DNA from: DAHVFK01 sp963755395
GTDB lineage: Bacteria; Pseudomonadota; Gammaproteobacteria; Burkholderiales; SG8-39
Direction: 5' to 3'
Assembly: GCA_963755395.1 (NCBI GenBank)
Contig: CAVWJJ010000002.1
Location: 1,178,001 to 1,242,000, forward strand
Length of the DNA: 64,000 nt
A model generated the notes under the pieces. It saw only the letters and a list, made by a program, of their open reading frames with translations, searched no databases and was not told where the DNA came from. The translations under genes and the position numbers were made by a program. Each line of letters starts with the position of its first letter. Position 1 is the first letter of the stretch. Of the stretch, positions 9,197-17,352 are shown one piece after another.

Positions 9197-9607
9197 ATGG
9201 CATACAGCGACAAAGTCATCGATCACTACGAAAACCCGCGCAACGTCGGCTCGTTCGAGAAGGACGACGAGGGCGTCGGCACCGGCATGGTCGGCGCGCC
9301 CGCCTGCGGCGACGTGATGAAGCTGCAGATCCGGTCGGCGAGGACGGCGTCATCGAGGACGCGCAAGTTCAAGACCTACGGCTGCGGCTCGGCGATCGCG
9401 TCGTCGTCGCTGGTCACCGAATGGGTCAAGGGCAAGACGCTGGATGAGGCGCTGACGATCAAGAACACGCAGATCGCCGAGGAACTGGCGCTGCCGCCGG
9501 TCAAGATCCACTGCTCGATCCTGGCCGAGGACGCGATCAAGGCGGCCGTGGCCGATTACAAGCAAGCGCTACGGCGACGCGCAGCGAAGCCAAGGCCAAG
9601 GCGGTAA
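9197..9607 (+). CDS. iscU: Fe-S scaffold protein IscU, local frameshifts
   Basis: Scaffold on which IscS sulfur and iron are assembled before HscA/HscB-aided transfer. ATG 9197 gives MAYSDKVIDHYENPRNVG. Cluster ligands are seen in GAPACGD, TYGCGS and KIHCSI, and LPPVK, the HscA recognition motif, is intact. A lost base near 9332 and an extra C at 9364 garble about ten residues between LQI and KFKTYGCG. The C-terminal tail after VADYK is uncertain: the frame as written stops at 9605-9607, but another shift would place the stop at 9613-9615, overlapping the iscA start. Confidence 0.88.
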   Translation: MAYSDKVIDHYENPRNVGSFEKDDEGVGTGMVGAPACGDVMKLQIRSARTASSRTRKFKTYGCGSAIASSSLVTEWVKGKTLDEALTIKNTQIAEELALPPVKIHCSILAEDAIKAAVADYKQALRRRAAKPRPRR

Positions 9608-9611
9608 ACGA

Positions 9612-9945
9612 ATGAGCGCCATGCCGATCACGCTGACCGAAAAAGCGGCCAGCCATGTGCAGGCCTTCCTCGCCAAGCGCGGCAAGGGCGTCGGCGCTGC
9701 GCCTGGGCGTGCGCACCACGGGCTGCTCGGGCCTGGCCTACAAGCTCGAGTTTGCCGACGAGGTGCTGCCCGAGGACGCGCAGTTCGAGAGCCACGGCGT
9801 AAAGGTCGTGGTCGACCCCAAGAGCCTGCCCTACCTCGAGGGCACCGAACTCGACTTCGCGCGCGAGGGGCTGAACGAGGGCTTCAAGTTCAACAACCCG
9901 AACGTCAAGGACGCCTGCGGCTGCGGGGAATCGTTCAACGTCTGA
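9612..9945 (+). CDS. iscA: A-type Fe-S carrier IscA, one frameshift
   Basis: A-type carrier that receives or delivers iron-sulfur clusters. ATG 9612 begins MSAMPITLTEKAASHVQAFL; an extra G near 9696 (GGC G CTG CGC) moves the rest to the frame LRLGVRTTGCSGLAYKLEF, ending at TGA 9943-9945. The three cysteines of the family are seen in TTGCSG and DACGCGESF. Corrected length is about 110 residues, normal for IscA. The stop overlaps the supposed CTG start of hscB. Confidence 0.88.
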
Positions 9946-10468
9946 AACAACCATCTTCGAGCTTTTTCGGTCTGCAGCCCGCCGCTTCGTGCTTTCGACC
10001 GCGAGCGGCTGGAGCGCGCCTGACCGCGAGATCCAGGCGCAGGTGCATCCCGACCGTTTCGCCAGTGCGGGCGACGCCGAGCGGCGCGCGTCGATGCAGT
10101 GGGCGACGCGCGTAAACGAGGCCTATCGCACGCTCGGGAGCCCGCTGCAGCGCGCCAGCTACCTGCTCGAGCTCGCCGGCGTGGACGTGGCGTTCGAAAC
10201 CAACACCGCGATGCCGCCCGAGTTCCTGATGCGCAGATGGAGCTGGCGCGAGGCGCTCGAGCGGGCGAGCGACGCGCGCGACGCGGACGCGCTCGACGGG
10301 CTGCGCGCGGCCTTGCGCGCCGACAAGCGCGAGCTGGAGCGCGCGCTTGCCGAGGCGCTCGACGCGCGCGGCGACTACGCGGACGCCGCCGAGCTGACCC
10401 GCAAGCTGATGTTCCTTGACAAGCTGGGCGCAGAGATCGACCTCGCCTTCGAGGCGCTGGAAGCCTGA
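9942..10468 (+). CDS. hscB: J-domain co-chaperone HscB, frameshifted
   Basis: Co-chaperone that brings IscU to HscA and stimulates its ATPase. The J domain HPD is present (QAQVHPDRFASAGD) and the C-terminal helical part is clear (MFLDKLGAEIDLAFEALEA). The N-terminus reads best from CTG 9942 (KQPSSSFFGLQP), overlapping the iscA stop as CTGA; no ATG or GTG fits. Indels: net one extra base between 9985 and 9996, an extra G in the Tyr codon near 10022 (creating TGA), a lost C near 10235 and an extra G near 10247. The stop TGA overlaps the hscA ATG. Confidence 0.82.
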
Positions 10469-12347
10469 TGGCGCTGCTGCAGATCTCCGAACCGGGCATG
10501 TCGCCAGCGCCGCACCAGCGCCGCCTGGCGGTCGGCATCGACCTCGGCACCACGAACTCGCTGGTGGCGACGGTGCGCAACGGCGTGCCGAGCGTGCTGT
10601 CCGACCAGCAGGGCCGGGTGCTGCTGCCCTCGGTCGTGCGCTACCTGCCGGACGGCACGCGTCGAGGTCGGCTACGCGGCGCAGGCGCGCCAGTCCGAGG
10701 ACCCGCGCAACACCATCGTTTCGGTCAAGCGCTTCATGGGGCGCGGGCTGAAGGACGTGGCGCACGTCGAGACGCTGCCCTACGACTTCGTCGACGCGCC
10801 GGGCATGGTGCAGATCAGGACCTGCGCCGGGCGTGAAGAGCCCGGTCGAGGTTTCGGCCGAGATCCTGCAAGACGCTGCGCGCGCGCGCCGAGGCCTCGC
10901 TCGGCGGCGAGCTGGTCGGCGCGGTGATCACGGTGCCGGCCTACTTCGACGACGCGCAGCGCCAGGCGACCAAGGACGCGGCGCAAGCTCGCCGGCCTGA
11001 ACGTGCTGCGGCTGCTCAACGAGCCGACCGCCGCGGCGATCGCCTACGGCCTGGACAACGCGTCCGAAGGCATCTACGCGGTGTACGACCTCGGCGGCGG
11101 CACATTCGACATCTCGATCCTGCGGCTGTCGCAAGGGCGTGTTCGAGGTGCGTCGCCACCAACGGCGACGCCGCGCTCGGCGGCGACGACTTCGACCAGC
11201 GCGTGTTCTGCTGGATCGTCGAAGAGGCGAAGCTGCCGCCGCTGCGGCCCGCGCGACATGCGCAAGCTGCTGGTCGAGTCGCGCGAGGCCAAGGAATACC
11301 TGACCTATCACGGCGAGGCGCAGCTGAGCGACAAGCTGTCCTCGGGCGAATGGGTCGACCTGTGCCTCACCACCGAGAAGTTCTGCCAGATCACGCAGAA
11401 CCTGGTGCAGAAGACGCTCGGGCCCACGCGCAAGGCGCTGCGCGACGCGGGTCTCACGGTGGACGACATCAAGGGCGTGGTGATGGTGGGCGGCGCGACC
11501 CGCATGCCGCAGATCCAGCGCGCGGTGGGCGAGTTCTTCCGCCGCGCGCCGCTGAACAACCTCGATCCCGACAAGGTGGTGGCGCTCGGCGCGGCGATCC
11601 AGGCCGACGTGCTGGCGGGCAACAACGCGAGCGGCGAGGACTGGCTGCTGCTGGACGTGATCCCGCTTTCGCTCGGGCGTCGAGACCATGGGCGGGCTGG
11701 TCGAGCGCATCGTGCCGCGCAACTCCACCATCCCGGTGGCACGCGCGCAGGAGTTCACCACTTTCAAGGACGGGCAGACGGCGATGAGCTTCCACGTGGT
11801 GCAGGGCGAGCGCGAGCTGGTGTCGGACTGCCGCTCGCTCGCGCGCTTCGAGCTGCAGCGGCATCCCGCCGATGGCGGCGGGCGCGGCGCGCATCCGGTC
11901 ACCTACCAGGTCGACGCCGACGGGCTGCTGTCGGTGTCGGCGCGCGAGAAGACCAGCGGCGTCGAGGCGTCGGTGACCGTCAAGCCGTCCTACGGACTGA
12001 GCGACGAGGACGTCGACGCGCATGCTGCAGCGAGTCCTACCAGCACGCGCGCGAGGACATGCAGGCGCGCGCGCTCGCCGAGCACCGGGTCGACGCCGAG
12101 CGCCTGCTCGAGGCCACCCGCGCGGCGCTCGAGGCCGACGGCGACGCTGCTCGAGCCGGACGAGCGCGCCGCGATCGACAAGGAGATGGCGGCGCTGCGC
12201 ACCAAGCTTTCCGGCGCGGACTCGCGCGCCCTGAAGCAGGCCACCGAGGCGCTCAGCCGCGCCACCGACGGATTCGCCGCGCGGCGCATGGACGCCAGCG
12301 TGCGGCGCGCGCTTTCGGGCCGCAAGATCGCAAGTCTCGAACCCTAG
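10468..12347 (+). CDS. hscA: Hsp70-type chaperone HscA, heavily frameshifted
   Basis: Specialised Hsp70 for Fe-S transfer from IscU. Start ATG 10468, with the phosphate-binding VGIDLGTTNSLVA near residue 20. The nucleotide and substrate domains continue through all three frames: AVYDLGGGTFDIS, VVMVGGATRMPQIQ, VDADGLLSVSAREKTSGVEA and AARRMDASVRRALSGR. I count extra bases near 10660, 10830, 10869, 10984, 11136, 11151, 11249, 11676, 11867, 12014, 12031 and 12146 and a lost base near 11897. After correction the protein is about 620 residues, as expected. No residue known to be essential appears lost. Confidence 0.88.
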
Positions 12348-12358
12348 CAGGACGGTAC

Positions 12359-12697
12359 GTGCCCAAGCTGAAAGTGCTGCCCCATCCTCAACTTTGCCCG
12401 CAGGGCGCCGAGCTGGAGGCCAAGGAAGGCGTCTCGATCCTCGACACGCTGCTCGAGAACGGCATCGAGATCGAGCACGCCTGCGAAAAATCCTGCGCCT
12501 GCACCACCTGCCATGTGGTGGTGCGCGAGGGCATCGACTCGCTCGACGAGGCGGAGGAGAAGGAGGAGGACATGCTCGACAAGGCCTGGGGCCTGGAGGC
12601 GAACTCGCGCCTGTCGTGCCAGGCCAGGGTGCGCGGCGTGGACCTGGTGATCGAGATTCCGAAATACACCGTCAACTACGCGCGCGAGGAGCACTGA
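12359..12697 (+). CDS. fdx: [2Fe-2S] ferredoxin Fdx (isc type)
   Basis: Adrenodoxin-type ferredoxin of 112 residues that supplies electrons to Fe-S assembly. It starts at GTG 12359 (MPKLKVLPHPQLCP), with a weak AGGA at 12349-12352. Cluster cysteines are in HACEKSCACTTCHVVV and LSCQARV. The frame is intact, in contrast to every gene from cysE to hscA, so the damaged stretch ends between 12146 and here. The stop overlaps the iscX ATG (TGATG). Confidence 0.92.
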   Translation: MPKLKVLPHPQLCPQGAELEAKEGVSILDTLLENGIEIEHACEKSCACTTCHVVVREGIDSLDEAEEKEEDMLDKAWGLEANSRLSCQARVRGVDLVIEIPKYTVNYAREEH

Positions 12698-12891
12698 TGA
12701 AGTGGACCGACAGCCGCGAGATCGCGATCGCGCTCGCCGAGCGATTTCCCGACACCGACCCGAAGGCGATCCGTTTCACCGACTTGCATCGCTGGGTGCT
12801 CGAGCTGCCCGGCTTCGCCGACGACCCCAAGCACAGCGGCGAGAAGATCCTCGAGGCGATACAGATGGCCTGGATCGACGAGGCAGACTAG
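12697..12891 (+). CDS. iscX: Fe-S assembly protein IscX
   Basis: A 64-residue acidic helical protein (MKWTDSREIAIALAERFPD) that binds IscS and tunes desulfurase activity. The family hallmarks DPKAIRFTDLHRWVLELPGF and ILEAIQMAWIDE are present. ATG 12697 overlaps the fdx stop. It is the last isc gene; the convergent msrA ends only 7 bases away. Confidence 0.93.
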   Translation: MKWTDSREIAIALAERFPDTDPKAIRFTDLHRWVLELPGFADDPKHSGEKILEAIQMAWIDEAD

Positions 12892-12898
12892 CGCACGG

Positions 12899-13504
12899 TC
12901 AGGGCTTGTTGGCCTCGCTGCCCCAGAGCTGCTTCACGCGCGCATCGCGGCCGCAGCCCTGGCGGTAGAACTCGTAGCGCACCGGGTTCTTCTTGTAGTA
13001 GTCCTGGTGGTATTCCTCGGCGGGCCAGAACACATTCGCTTTGACGATCTGGGTGACGATCGGCGCCTTGAACGGCTTGGTCTTCTCGATTTCGGCCAGC
13101 GACGCCTCGGCGATCCGTTTCTGCTCGTCGTCGAGGTAGAAGATCGCGGTGCGATACTGCGTGCCGACGTCGCAAAACTGGCGGTCCTTGGTCGTCGGGT
13201 CGATGCTGTGCCAGTAGAAGCTCACCAGCTTGCGATAGCTCACCACCGCGGGGTCGAACTTGACCTCGACCGACTCCGCATCGCCGGTGGTCCCCGAGGA
13301 CACATCCTCGTAGGTCGGGTGCGCGACATGCCCACCGGTGTAGCCCGAGGTGGTCGAAATCACCCCCGGGACTTTGTCGAAATCCGATTCCATGCACCAG
13401 AAGCAGCCGCCAGCGAAGATGGCGGTTTCGAGGTTCTTGGGCTGGGCCGATGCGGCGGCGGACGCCAGGGCGAGGGCGAGGGCGGCGATGTGCCGAAAGG
13501 TCAT
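12899..13504 (-). CDS. msrA: peptide methionine sulfoxide reductase MsrA, secreted form
   Basis: Reduces the S-epimer of methionine sulfoxide in proteins. The catalytic GGCFWCME is at about residues 32-39, followed by SGYTGG, EVKFDP and EYHQDYYKKNP. The first 20 residues (MTFRHIAALALALASAAASA) form a signal peptide, so it probably acts in the periplasm. The 201-residue length fits. It lies 50 bases behind the macro-domain gene and may be the last gene of the leftward operon that also holds msrB, although msrB has no signal peptide. Confidence 0.92.
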   Translation of the reverse strand: MTFRHIAALALALASAAASAQPKNLETAIFAGGCFWCMESDFDKVPGVISTTSGYTGGHVAHPTYEDVSSGTTGDAESVEVKFDPAVVSYRKLVSFYWHSIDPTTKDRQFCDVGTQYRTAIFYLDDEQKRIAEASLAEIEKTKPFKAPIVTQIVKANVFWPAEEYHQDYYKKNPVRYEFYRQGCGRDARVKQLWGSEANKP

Positions 13505-13554
13505 GTCAGGGACTCCGCAGGTTGTTCATCTTAGTCTGTACGCACGGGCCGTCC

Positions 13555-14109
13555 TTACGGACGCAGTCCCAGTTCGGCGAGCACCGCTTCGATCACCGGT
13601 TCATCGCGCAGGCACAGGCGGATCTGCCTGAGCGGGCCCGCAGGTTGCGCCTCGTACCAGGCGCGCACCGCGCTGTGGTAGGCGCGGGCACAGACGGGCA
13701 GCGGCACCGCGAAAATCCCGCTCGAAACCGCGGGAAACGACAGCGCCGCCCACCCCGCCTCGTGCGCGCAACGAAACGCCGCGTCGAGCGCGCGCACCAG
13801 CTTCTGCTCCTCCTCGCCCTCGCCTTGGCGCGGGCCGACGGCGTGGATCACGCCCTTGAACGGCAGCTTGCCTGCCCCGCTCACCACCGCGCTGCCGGCC
13901 GGCAGGGGACCGCGCGCGCGCACGATGCGATCGCACTCCGCCTGCAGGGCGGGTCCGGCGGCGCGCGCGATGAGTCCTGCCACTCCGCCGCCGTGGGCCA
14001 GCCGCCCGTTGGCGGCATTGACGATCGCGTCGACCGGCTCCTTGAGCAGGTCGCCGCGCACCACCTGGAACATGCGCTCGGCGGGAAACGGCAGCTCGGC
14101 GAGGATCAT
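13555..14109 (-). CDS. macro-domain ADP-ribose-binding protein
   Basis: A 184-residue macro domain, likely an O-acetyl-ADP-ribose deacetylase or ADP-ribosyl hydrolase (YmdB type). The ligand-binding parts are DAIVNAANGRLAHGGGVAGLI near residue 28-48 (NAAN and the GGGVAG loop) and FPAVSSGIFAVP. A shorter start at the internal ATG (MFQVVRGDLL) is possible because the domain begins there. It follows the peptidyl-prolyl isomerase by 22 bases in the same leftward operon. The substrate is not evident from context. Confidence 0.85.
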   Translation of the reverse strand: MILAELPFPAERMFQVVRGDLLKEPVDAIVNAANGRLAHGGGVAGLIARAAGPALQAECDRIVRARGPLPAGSAVVSGAGKLPFKGVIHAVGPRQGEGEEEQKLVRALDAAFRCAHEAGWAALSFPAVSSGIFAVPLPVCARAYHSAVRAWYEAQPAGPLRQIRLCLRDEPVIEAVLAELGLRP

Positions 14110-14131
14110 GCCATCGCTGCCGCCCGGCGAC

Positions 14132-14959
14132 TTACTCGATCTTCGCCTTGGCGCGCAGGCTCTGCACCAGCTCCCGCAGCTGGCCTTGCTTGAGCTGCTG
14201 TTCGATGCGCGCCTTGACGTCTTCCAGCGGCGGGAACTTGAGCGGCCGCACGTCCTCGACCTGGATCACGTGGTAGCCGTAGCGCGTGTGAACCGGCTGC
14301 TCGGTGTACTTTCCCTTGTCGAGCTTGACCATCGCGTCGCTGAACGCCTGGTCCAGGTTGCCGCCCGGCGACATCCAGTCGAGCTCGCCGCCGCGGTCCC
14401 GGGTACCGGCATCCTTGGACTTCTTCGCCAGCTCCTCGAACTTGGCGCCTTTGTCGAGCGCCGTGATCACGCTTTTGGCCTCGTTCTCGGTGTCGAGCAG
14501 GATGTGGCGCACCTTGTATTCCTTGCCGCCGGCTTTGGCCTTGGCCTCGTCGTACGTCTTCTGGATTTCGGCCTCGCTGACCGGGTGCTCGCGCAGCCAG
14601 TCGCTGACGTAATGCTGCACGATGACGGTCTGGCGCACCAGCGCGAGCTCGGCCTGCAGCGCGGGCTTCTTGGTGTAGCCGCTGCGCGCGGCTTCCTGCG
14701 CAATGAGCTCGCGGTTGATGAGGTCCTCGCGCACCGCTTCGCGCATCGCCGCGTTATCGGGCGCGCCCTGGACTTCGCGCTCGCGCAGCAGCACTTCGGC
14801 GCGCGAGGCGGGAATCGCGACGCCGTTCACGGTGGCGATGGGGCCGGCCTTGGCGGCCTTCTTCGGCGCATCCTTCGCGGCGGCCTGCGCCAGAACGGCC
14901 GCCGGGAGAGCGAGGGCGGCGGCCGCGAGCGCGGCGCCGACGATTCGGCGTAGCTTCAT
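14132..14959 (-). CDS. periplasmic parvulin-type peptidyl-prolyl isomerase
   Basis: A 275-residue foldase of the SurA/PrsA type. The first 25 residues form a signal peptide ending near VLAQA; a SurA-N-like helical part follows (about 40-140), then one parvulin domain (about 145-245) with YKVRHILLDTENEAKS, GGELDWMSPGGNLDQAF and VHTRYGYHVIQVED. It should help fold outer-membrane or periplasmic proteins. It stands between bolA (35 bases upstream) and the macro-domain gene. Confidence 0.88.
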   Translation of the reverse strand: MKLRRIVGAALAAAALALPAAVLAQAAAKDAPKKAAKAGPIATVNGVAIPASRAEVLLREREVQGAPDNAAMREAVREDLINRELIAQEAARSGYTKKPALQAELALVRQTVIVQHYVSDWLREHPVSEAEIQKTYDEAKAKAGGKEYKVRHILLDTENEAKSVITALDKGAKFEELAKKSKDAGTRDRGGELDWMSPGGNLDQAFSDAMVKLDKGKYTEQPVHTRYGYHVIQVEDVRPLKFPPLEDVKARIEQQLKQGQLRELVQSLRAKAKIE

Positions 14960-14994
14960 CTGCTTCCTTTGTGCCAAGAGTGATCGAGCCCGCA

Positions 14995-15267
14995 TTATGC
15001 GCCGCCTTCGTCCGGCGCGCGGGCGGTGATGGCGAGCGCATGGATCGGGTGGTCCATCAGTTCGCCCAGGGCCTGGTAGACCATCCGGTGGCGCGCCAGC
15101 GTCGGCTTGCCGCGGAATGCCTCGGCGACGATGGTGAGTCGCCAATGCGTGTTGCCGCCCGGCCTCCAGCCCGCGTGACCCTGGTGCTTGGTGCTCTCGT
15201 CGAGCAGCTCGAGGGAGACGGGCGCGAGCGCCGCGAGCCGCTGCCGCATGCGAACCTCGACGCTCAT
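14995..15267 (-). CDS. bolA: BolA family protein
   Basis: A 90-residue BolA-like protein, a family that works with monothiol glutaredoxins in iron-sulfur cluster handling and stress control. The conserved core is NTHWRLTIVAEAFRGK, TLARHRMVYQALGELM and the ending IHALAITARAP, with the invariant His in LARHR. ATG 15267 overlaps the yciB stop (ATGA), showing tight coupling. The yciB-bolA-PPIase order is common in Betaproteobacteria. Confidence 0.9.
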   Translation of the reverse strand: MSVEVRMRQRLAALAPVSLELLDESTKHQGHAGWRPGGNTHWRLTIVAEAFRGKPTLARHRMVYQALGELMDHPIHALAITARAPDEGGA

Positions 15268-15806
15268 TGCTCGTCGCCGTTCTGTTCCACGTGCCGGGCG
15301 AGGAACAGCGCCTGGGCCAGGATGAACAGCAGCATCAGCCCGGTCACCCCGAACAGCTTGAAATTGACCCACTGGTCGGTCGGGAAATGGAACGCCACGT
15401 AAAGATTGAGCGCGCCCATGGCGGCGAAGAACCCGGCCCAGCTCCAGTTCAGCTTGGTCCACGCGAGCGCCGGCAGCTGCAGCTGGGCGCGCATCATGGC
15501 GCGAATCAGGTTGCGGCCGAAGAAGCGCTCGGAGACCACCAGCACGGCGGCGAACACCCAGTACAGCACGGTCGGCTTCCACTTGATGAAGGTCTCGTCG
15601 CGCAGCAGCAGGGTTGCACCGCCGAACACCACGATGATCGCAAAGCTCGCCCACAGCATGCCGTCGATGCGCTTGCCGCGCAGCCACAGCCAGCCGATCT
15701 GCACGAAGGTCGCCGCGATCGCCACCGCGGTGGCGACGAAAATGCCCTTCAGCTTGAAGGCGACGAAGAACAGGATGACCGGAAACAGGTCGAAGAGAAA
15801 CTTCAT
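15264..15806 (-). CDS. yciB: inner membrane septation protein A (YciB)
   Basis: A 180-residue inner membrane protein of about five helices, linked in E. coli to septation and envelope synthesis. The start MKFLFDLFPVILFFVAFKL and the later NWSWAGFFAAMGALNLYVAF and FPTDQWVNFKLFG are family hallmarks. ATG 15806 overlaps the msrB stop; its own stop overlaps the bolA start. Confidence 0.93.
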   Translation of the reverse strand: MKFLFDLFPVILFFVAFKLKGIFVATAVAIAATFVQIGWLWLRGKRIDGMLWASFAIIVVFGGATLLLRDETFIKWKPTVLYWVFAAVLVVSERFFGRNLIRAMMRAQLQLPALAWTKLNWSWAGFFAAMGALNLYVAFHFPTDQWVNFKLFGVTGLMLLFILAQALFLARHVEQNGDEQ

Positions 15807-16210
15807 GCCTTCTCGAACTTGAGCGAGGCCGAATTCAAGCAGTAGCGCAGCCCGGTAGGTTGCGGGCCGTCCTCGAACACGTGCCCCAGGTGGGCCTCGC
15901 AGAGGGCGCAGTGCACCTCGGTGCGCTTCATGAAGAAGGAGTGGTCCTCTTCGGTGGCGACGTTCTCAGGCTTGAGCGGCTGCCAGTAGCTCGGCCAGCC
16001 GGTGCCGGATTCGAATTTGTGCTCCGAGGAGAACAACTCGGCGCCGCAGCACACGCAGCGGTAGGTGCCCTTTTCGTGGTGGTCCCAGAATTCGCCGCTG
16101 AAGGCGGGTTCGGTGCCCTTGCGCCGCGCCACCTTGAACTGCATCGGAGTGAGCTCCTTCTTCCACTCGGCATCCGACTTTTCAACCGTCTTTTCGACCT
16201 TGCTGTCCAT
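15803..16210 (-). CDS. msrB: peptide methionine-R-sulfoxide reductase MsrB
   Basis: Reduces the R-epimer of protein methionine sulfoxide, the partner activity to MsrA. The zinc cysteines lie in CVCCGAEL and CALCEAHLGH; the catalytic Cys is in GLRYCLNSASL. Length is 135 residues, with no signal peptide. ATG 16210 is taken as the start (MDSKVEKTVEKSDAEW). The gene sits 16 bases behind a membrane protein gene and is translationally coupled to yciB. Confidence 0.93.
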   Translation of the reverse strand: MDSKVEKTVEKSDAEWKKELTPMQFKVARRKGTEPAFSGEFWDHHEKGTYRCVCCGAELFSSEHKFESGTGWPSYWQPLKPENVATEEDHSFFMKRTEVHCALCEAHLGHVFEDGPQPTGLRYCLNSASLKFEKA

Positions 16211-16226
16211 GTTGGATCCTGATCCT

Positions 16227-16910
16227 CTAGCGCCAGTCGCCGACCGCGCGCCGCGCGGCTTCGTTCTCCGGCCGCACCACCAGCCCGCTCGCCGTGACCG
16301 TGACCACGTACTGCGCGCCGTCGGCCATCGGCACGTAGGCCGCGCTGCCGTACAGCGCGTCGGCGAACGGCAGGTAGTCATGATACCGCCTCGCCAGCTG
16401 CCACAGGTCGAGCCTGGGGGTGTGCCACAGCGGGTAGACGGTGCGTAGCTGGGTCAGGTCCTGTTCAGCGTCGGCATAGCGACCGGAAAGCCGCTCCAGC
16501 CGGTAGACCGTGTCGAAGCCGATGATGTTGCCTATCGCGCGCCACTTGATTACCCGCGCGTCGATCTGCCATTCGTCGCCGCGCAGCTCGTACTCCTGCG
16601 GCGCGGCGCCCGGGATGCCGAGCGTGAGCGCGAAGTCCCTCGGCCCGAGCGCGCGCAGCGCCACGTGCGCGGCTTCCTGCTCGTGCGTCAGGCGGGTGTA
16701 GGAGTGCAGGCCGGCCGCGATGACCGCCGCCAGCACGCCGAGCAGCACCACCGCCGCGCCGAGCAGCATCAGCAGCGTGCCGCCCGCGATGCGGGCGCTG
16801 CGCAGGCGGCGCAGCGCCGCCAGCTCGAGCGGCAGGGCGAGCAGCACGCCCAGCAGCGCGAACCCGAACAGGAGCGCCTGCGGCGAAAAGCCCGAGAGCC
16901 AGTTCAGCAT
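16227..16910 (-). CDS. conserved membrane protein of unknown function
   Basis: A 227-residue protein from ATG 16910 (MLNWLSGFSPQALLF). Two hydrophobic segments are seen, about 10-32 and 42-72, followed by a soluble domain with GDEWQIDARVIKWRAIGN, DTVYRLERLSGRY, LPFADALYGSAAYVPM and VVTVTASGLVVRP. I recall similar proteins in pseudomonads and betaproteobacteria under the doubtful name 'cation/multidrug efflux pump'; nothing in it looks like a transporter. It heads the msrB-yciB-bolA operon, so an envelope or redox role is plausible but unproven. Confidence 0.7.
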   Translation of the reverse strand: MLNWLSGFSPQALLFGFALLGVLLALPLELAALRRLRSARIAGGTLLMLLGAAVVLLGVLAAVIAAGLHSYTRLTHEQEAAHVALRALGPRDFALTLGIPGAAPQEYELRGDEWQIDARVIKWRAIGNIIGFDTVYRLERLSGRYADAEQDLTQLRTVYPLWHTPRLDLWQLARRYHDYLPFADALYGSAAYVPMADGAQYVVTVTASGLVVRPENEAARRAVGDWR

Positions 16911-16959
16911 CGAGGGTACTATATTCGCGCCAACCCACGGAGGGAAGCGGGAGGGAAGC

Positions 16960-17352
16960 GTGGCACTTGTAAGACTCATCGAGTACGCGGAGGCAACGCC
17001 GGAGGTCAGGGCGGTTTACGAGGACATCATGCAGACGCGCGGCGTCGACTGGATCAACAATTTCTGGAAGGCGCTGGCCAACGATCCGGCCCAGCTGCGC
17101 CGTATGTGGCAGAACGTGAAGCAGGTGATGGCGCCGGGCGCGCTCGATCCGCTGCTGAAGGAAATGATCTACGTGGCCGTGAGCGCGACCAACGGCTGCG
17201 AATACTGCACCCATTCGCACACGGCGGCGGCGCGCAAGAAGGGCATGAGCGACGCCATGCTGATGGAACTGATGGCGGTGGTCGGGCTGGCGAACGAAAC
17301 CAACCGCCTGACCAACGGCCTGCGGATCGAGGTCGACCCCCAGTTCAGGTAG
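16960..17352 (+). CDS. carboxymuconolactone decarboxylase / AhpD-like protein
   Basis: A 130-residue AhpD-fold protein. The redox motif CEYCTHSH (Cys80, Cys83, His87) is that of AhpD-like alkylhydroperoxidases, so a thiol-dependent peroxide-reducing role is more likely than decarboxylation. GTG 16960 is chosen because GGGAGG lies at 16949-16954. The gene is divergent from the membrane protein and its last 8 bases overlap the end of the thiol dioxygenase gene. Confidence 0.8.
   Translation: MALVRLIEYAEATPEVRAVYEDIMQTRGVDWINNFWKALANDPAQLRRMWQNVKQVMAPGALDPLLKEMIYVAVSATNGCEYCTHSHTAAARKKGMSDAMLMELMAVVGLANETNRLTNGLRIEVDPQFR

Noticed and set aside
7460..12347. True pseudogenes or programmed frameshifting in the isc operon
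   Set aside because: The indels are too many and lack slippery sites or stimulatory structures; residues between them remain conserved and the control region is intact. Sequence error is simpler.
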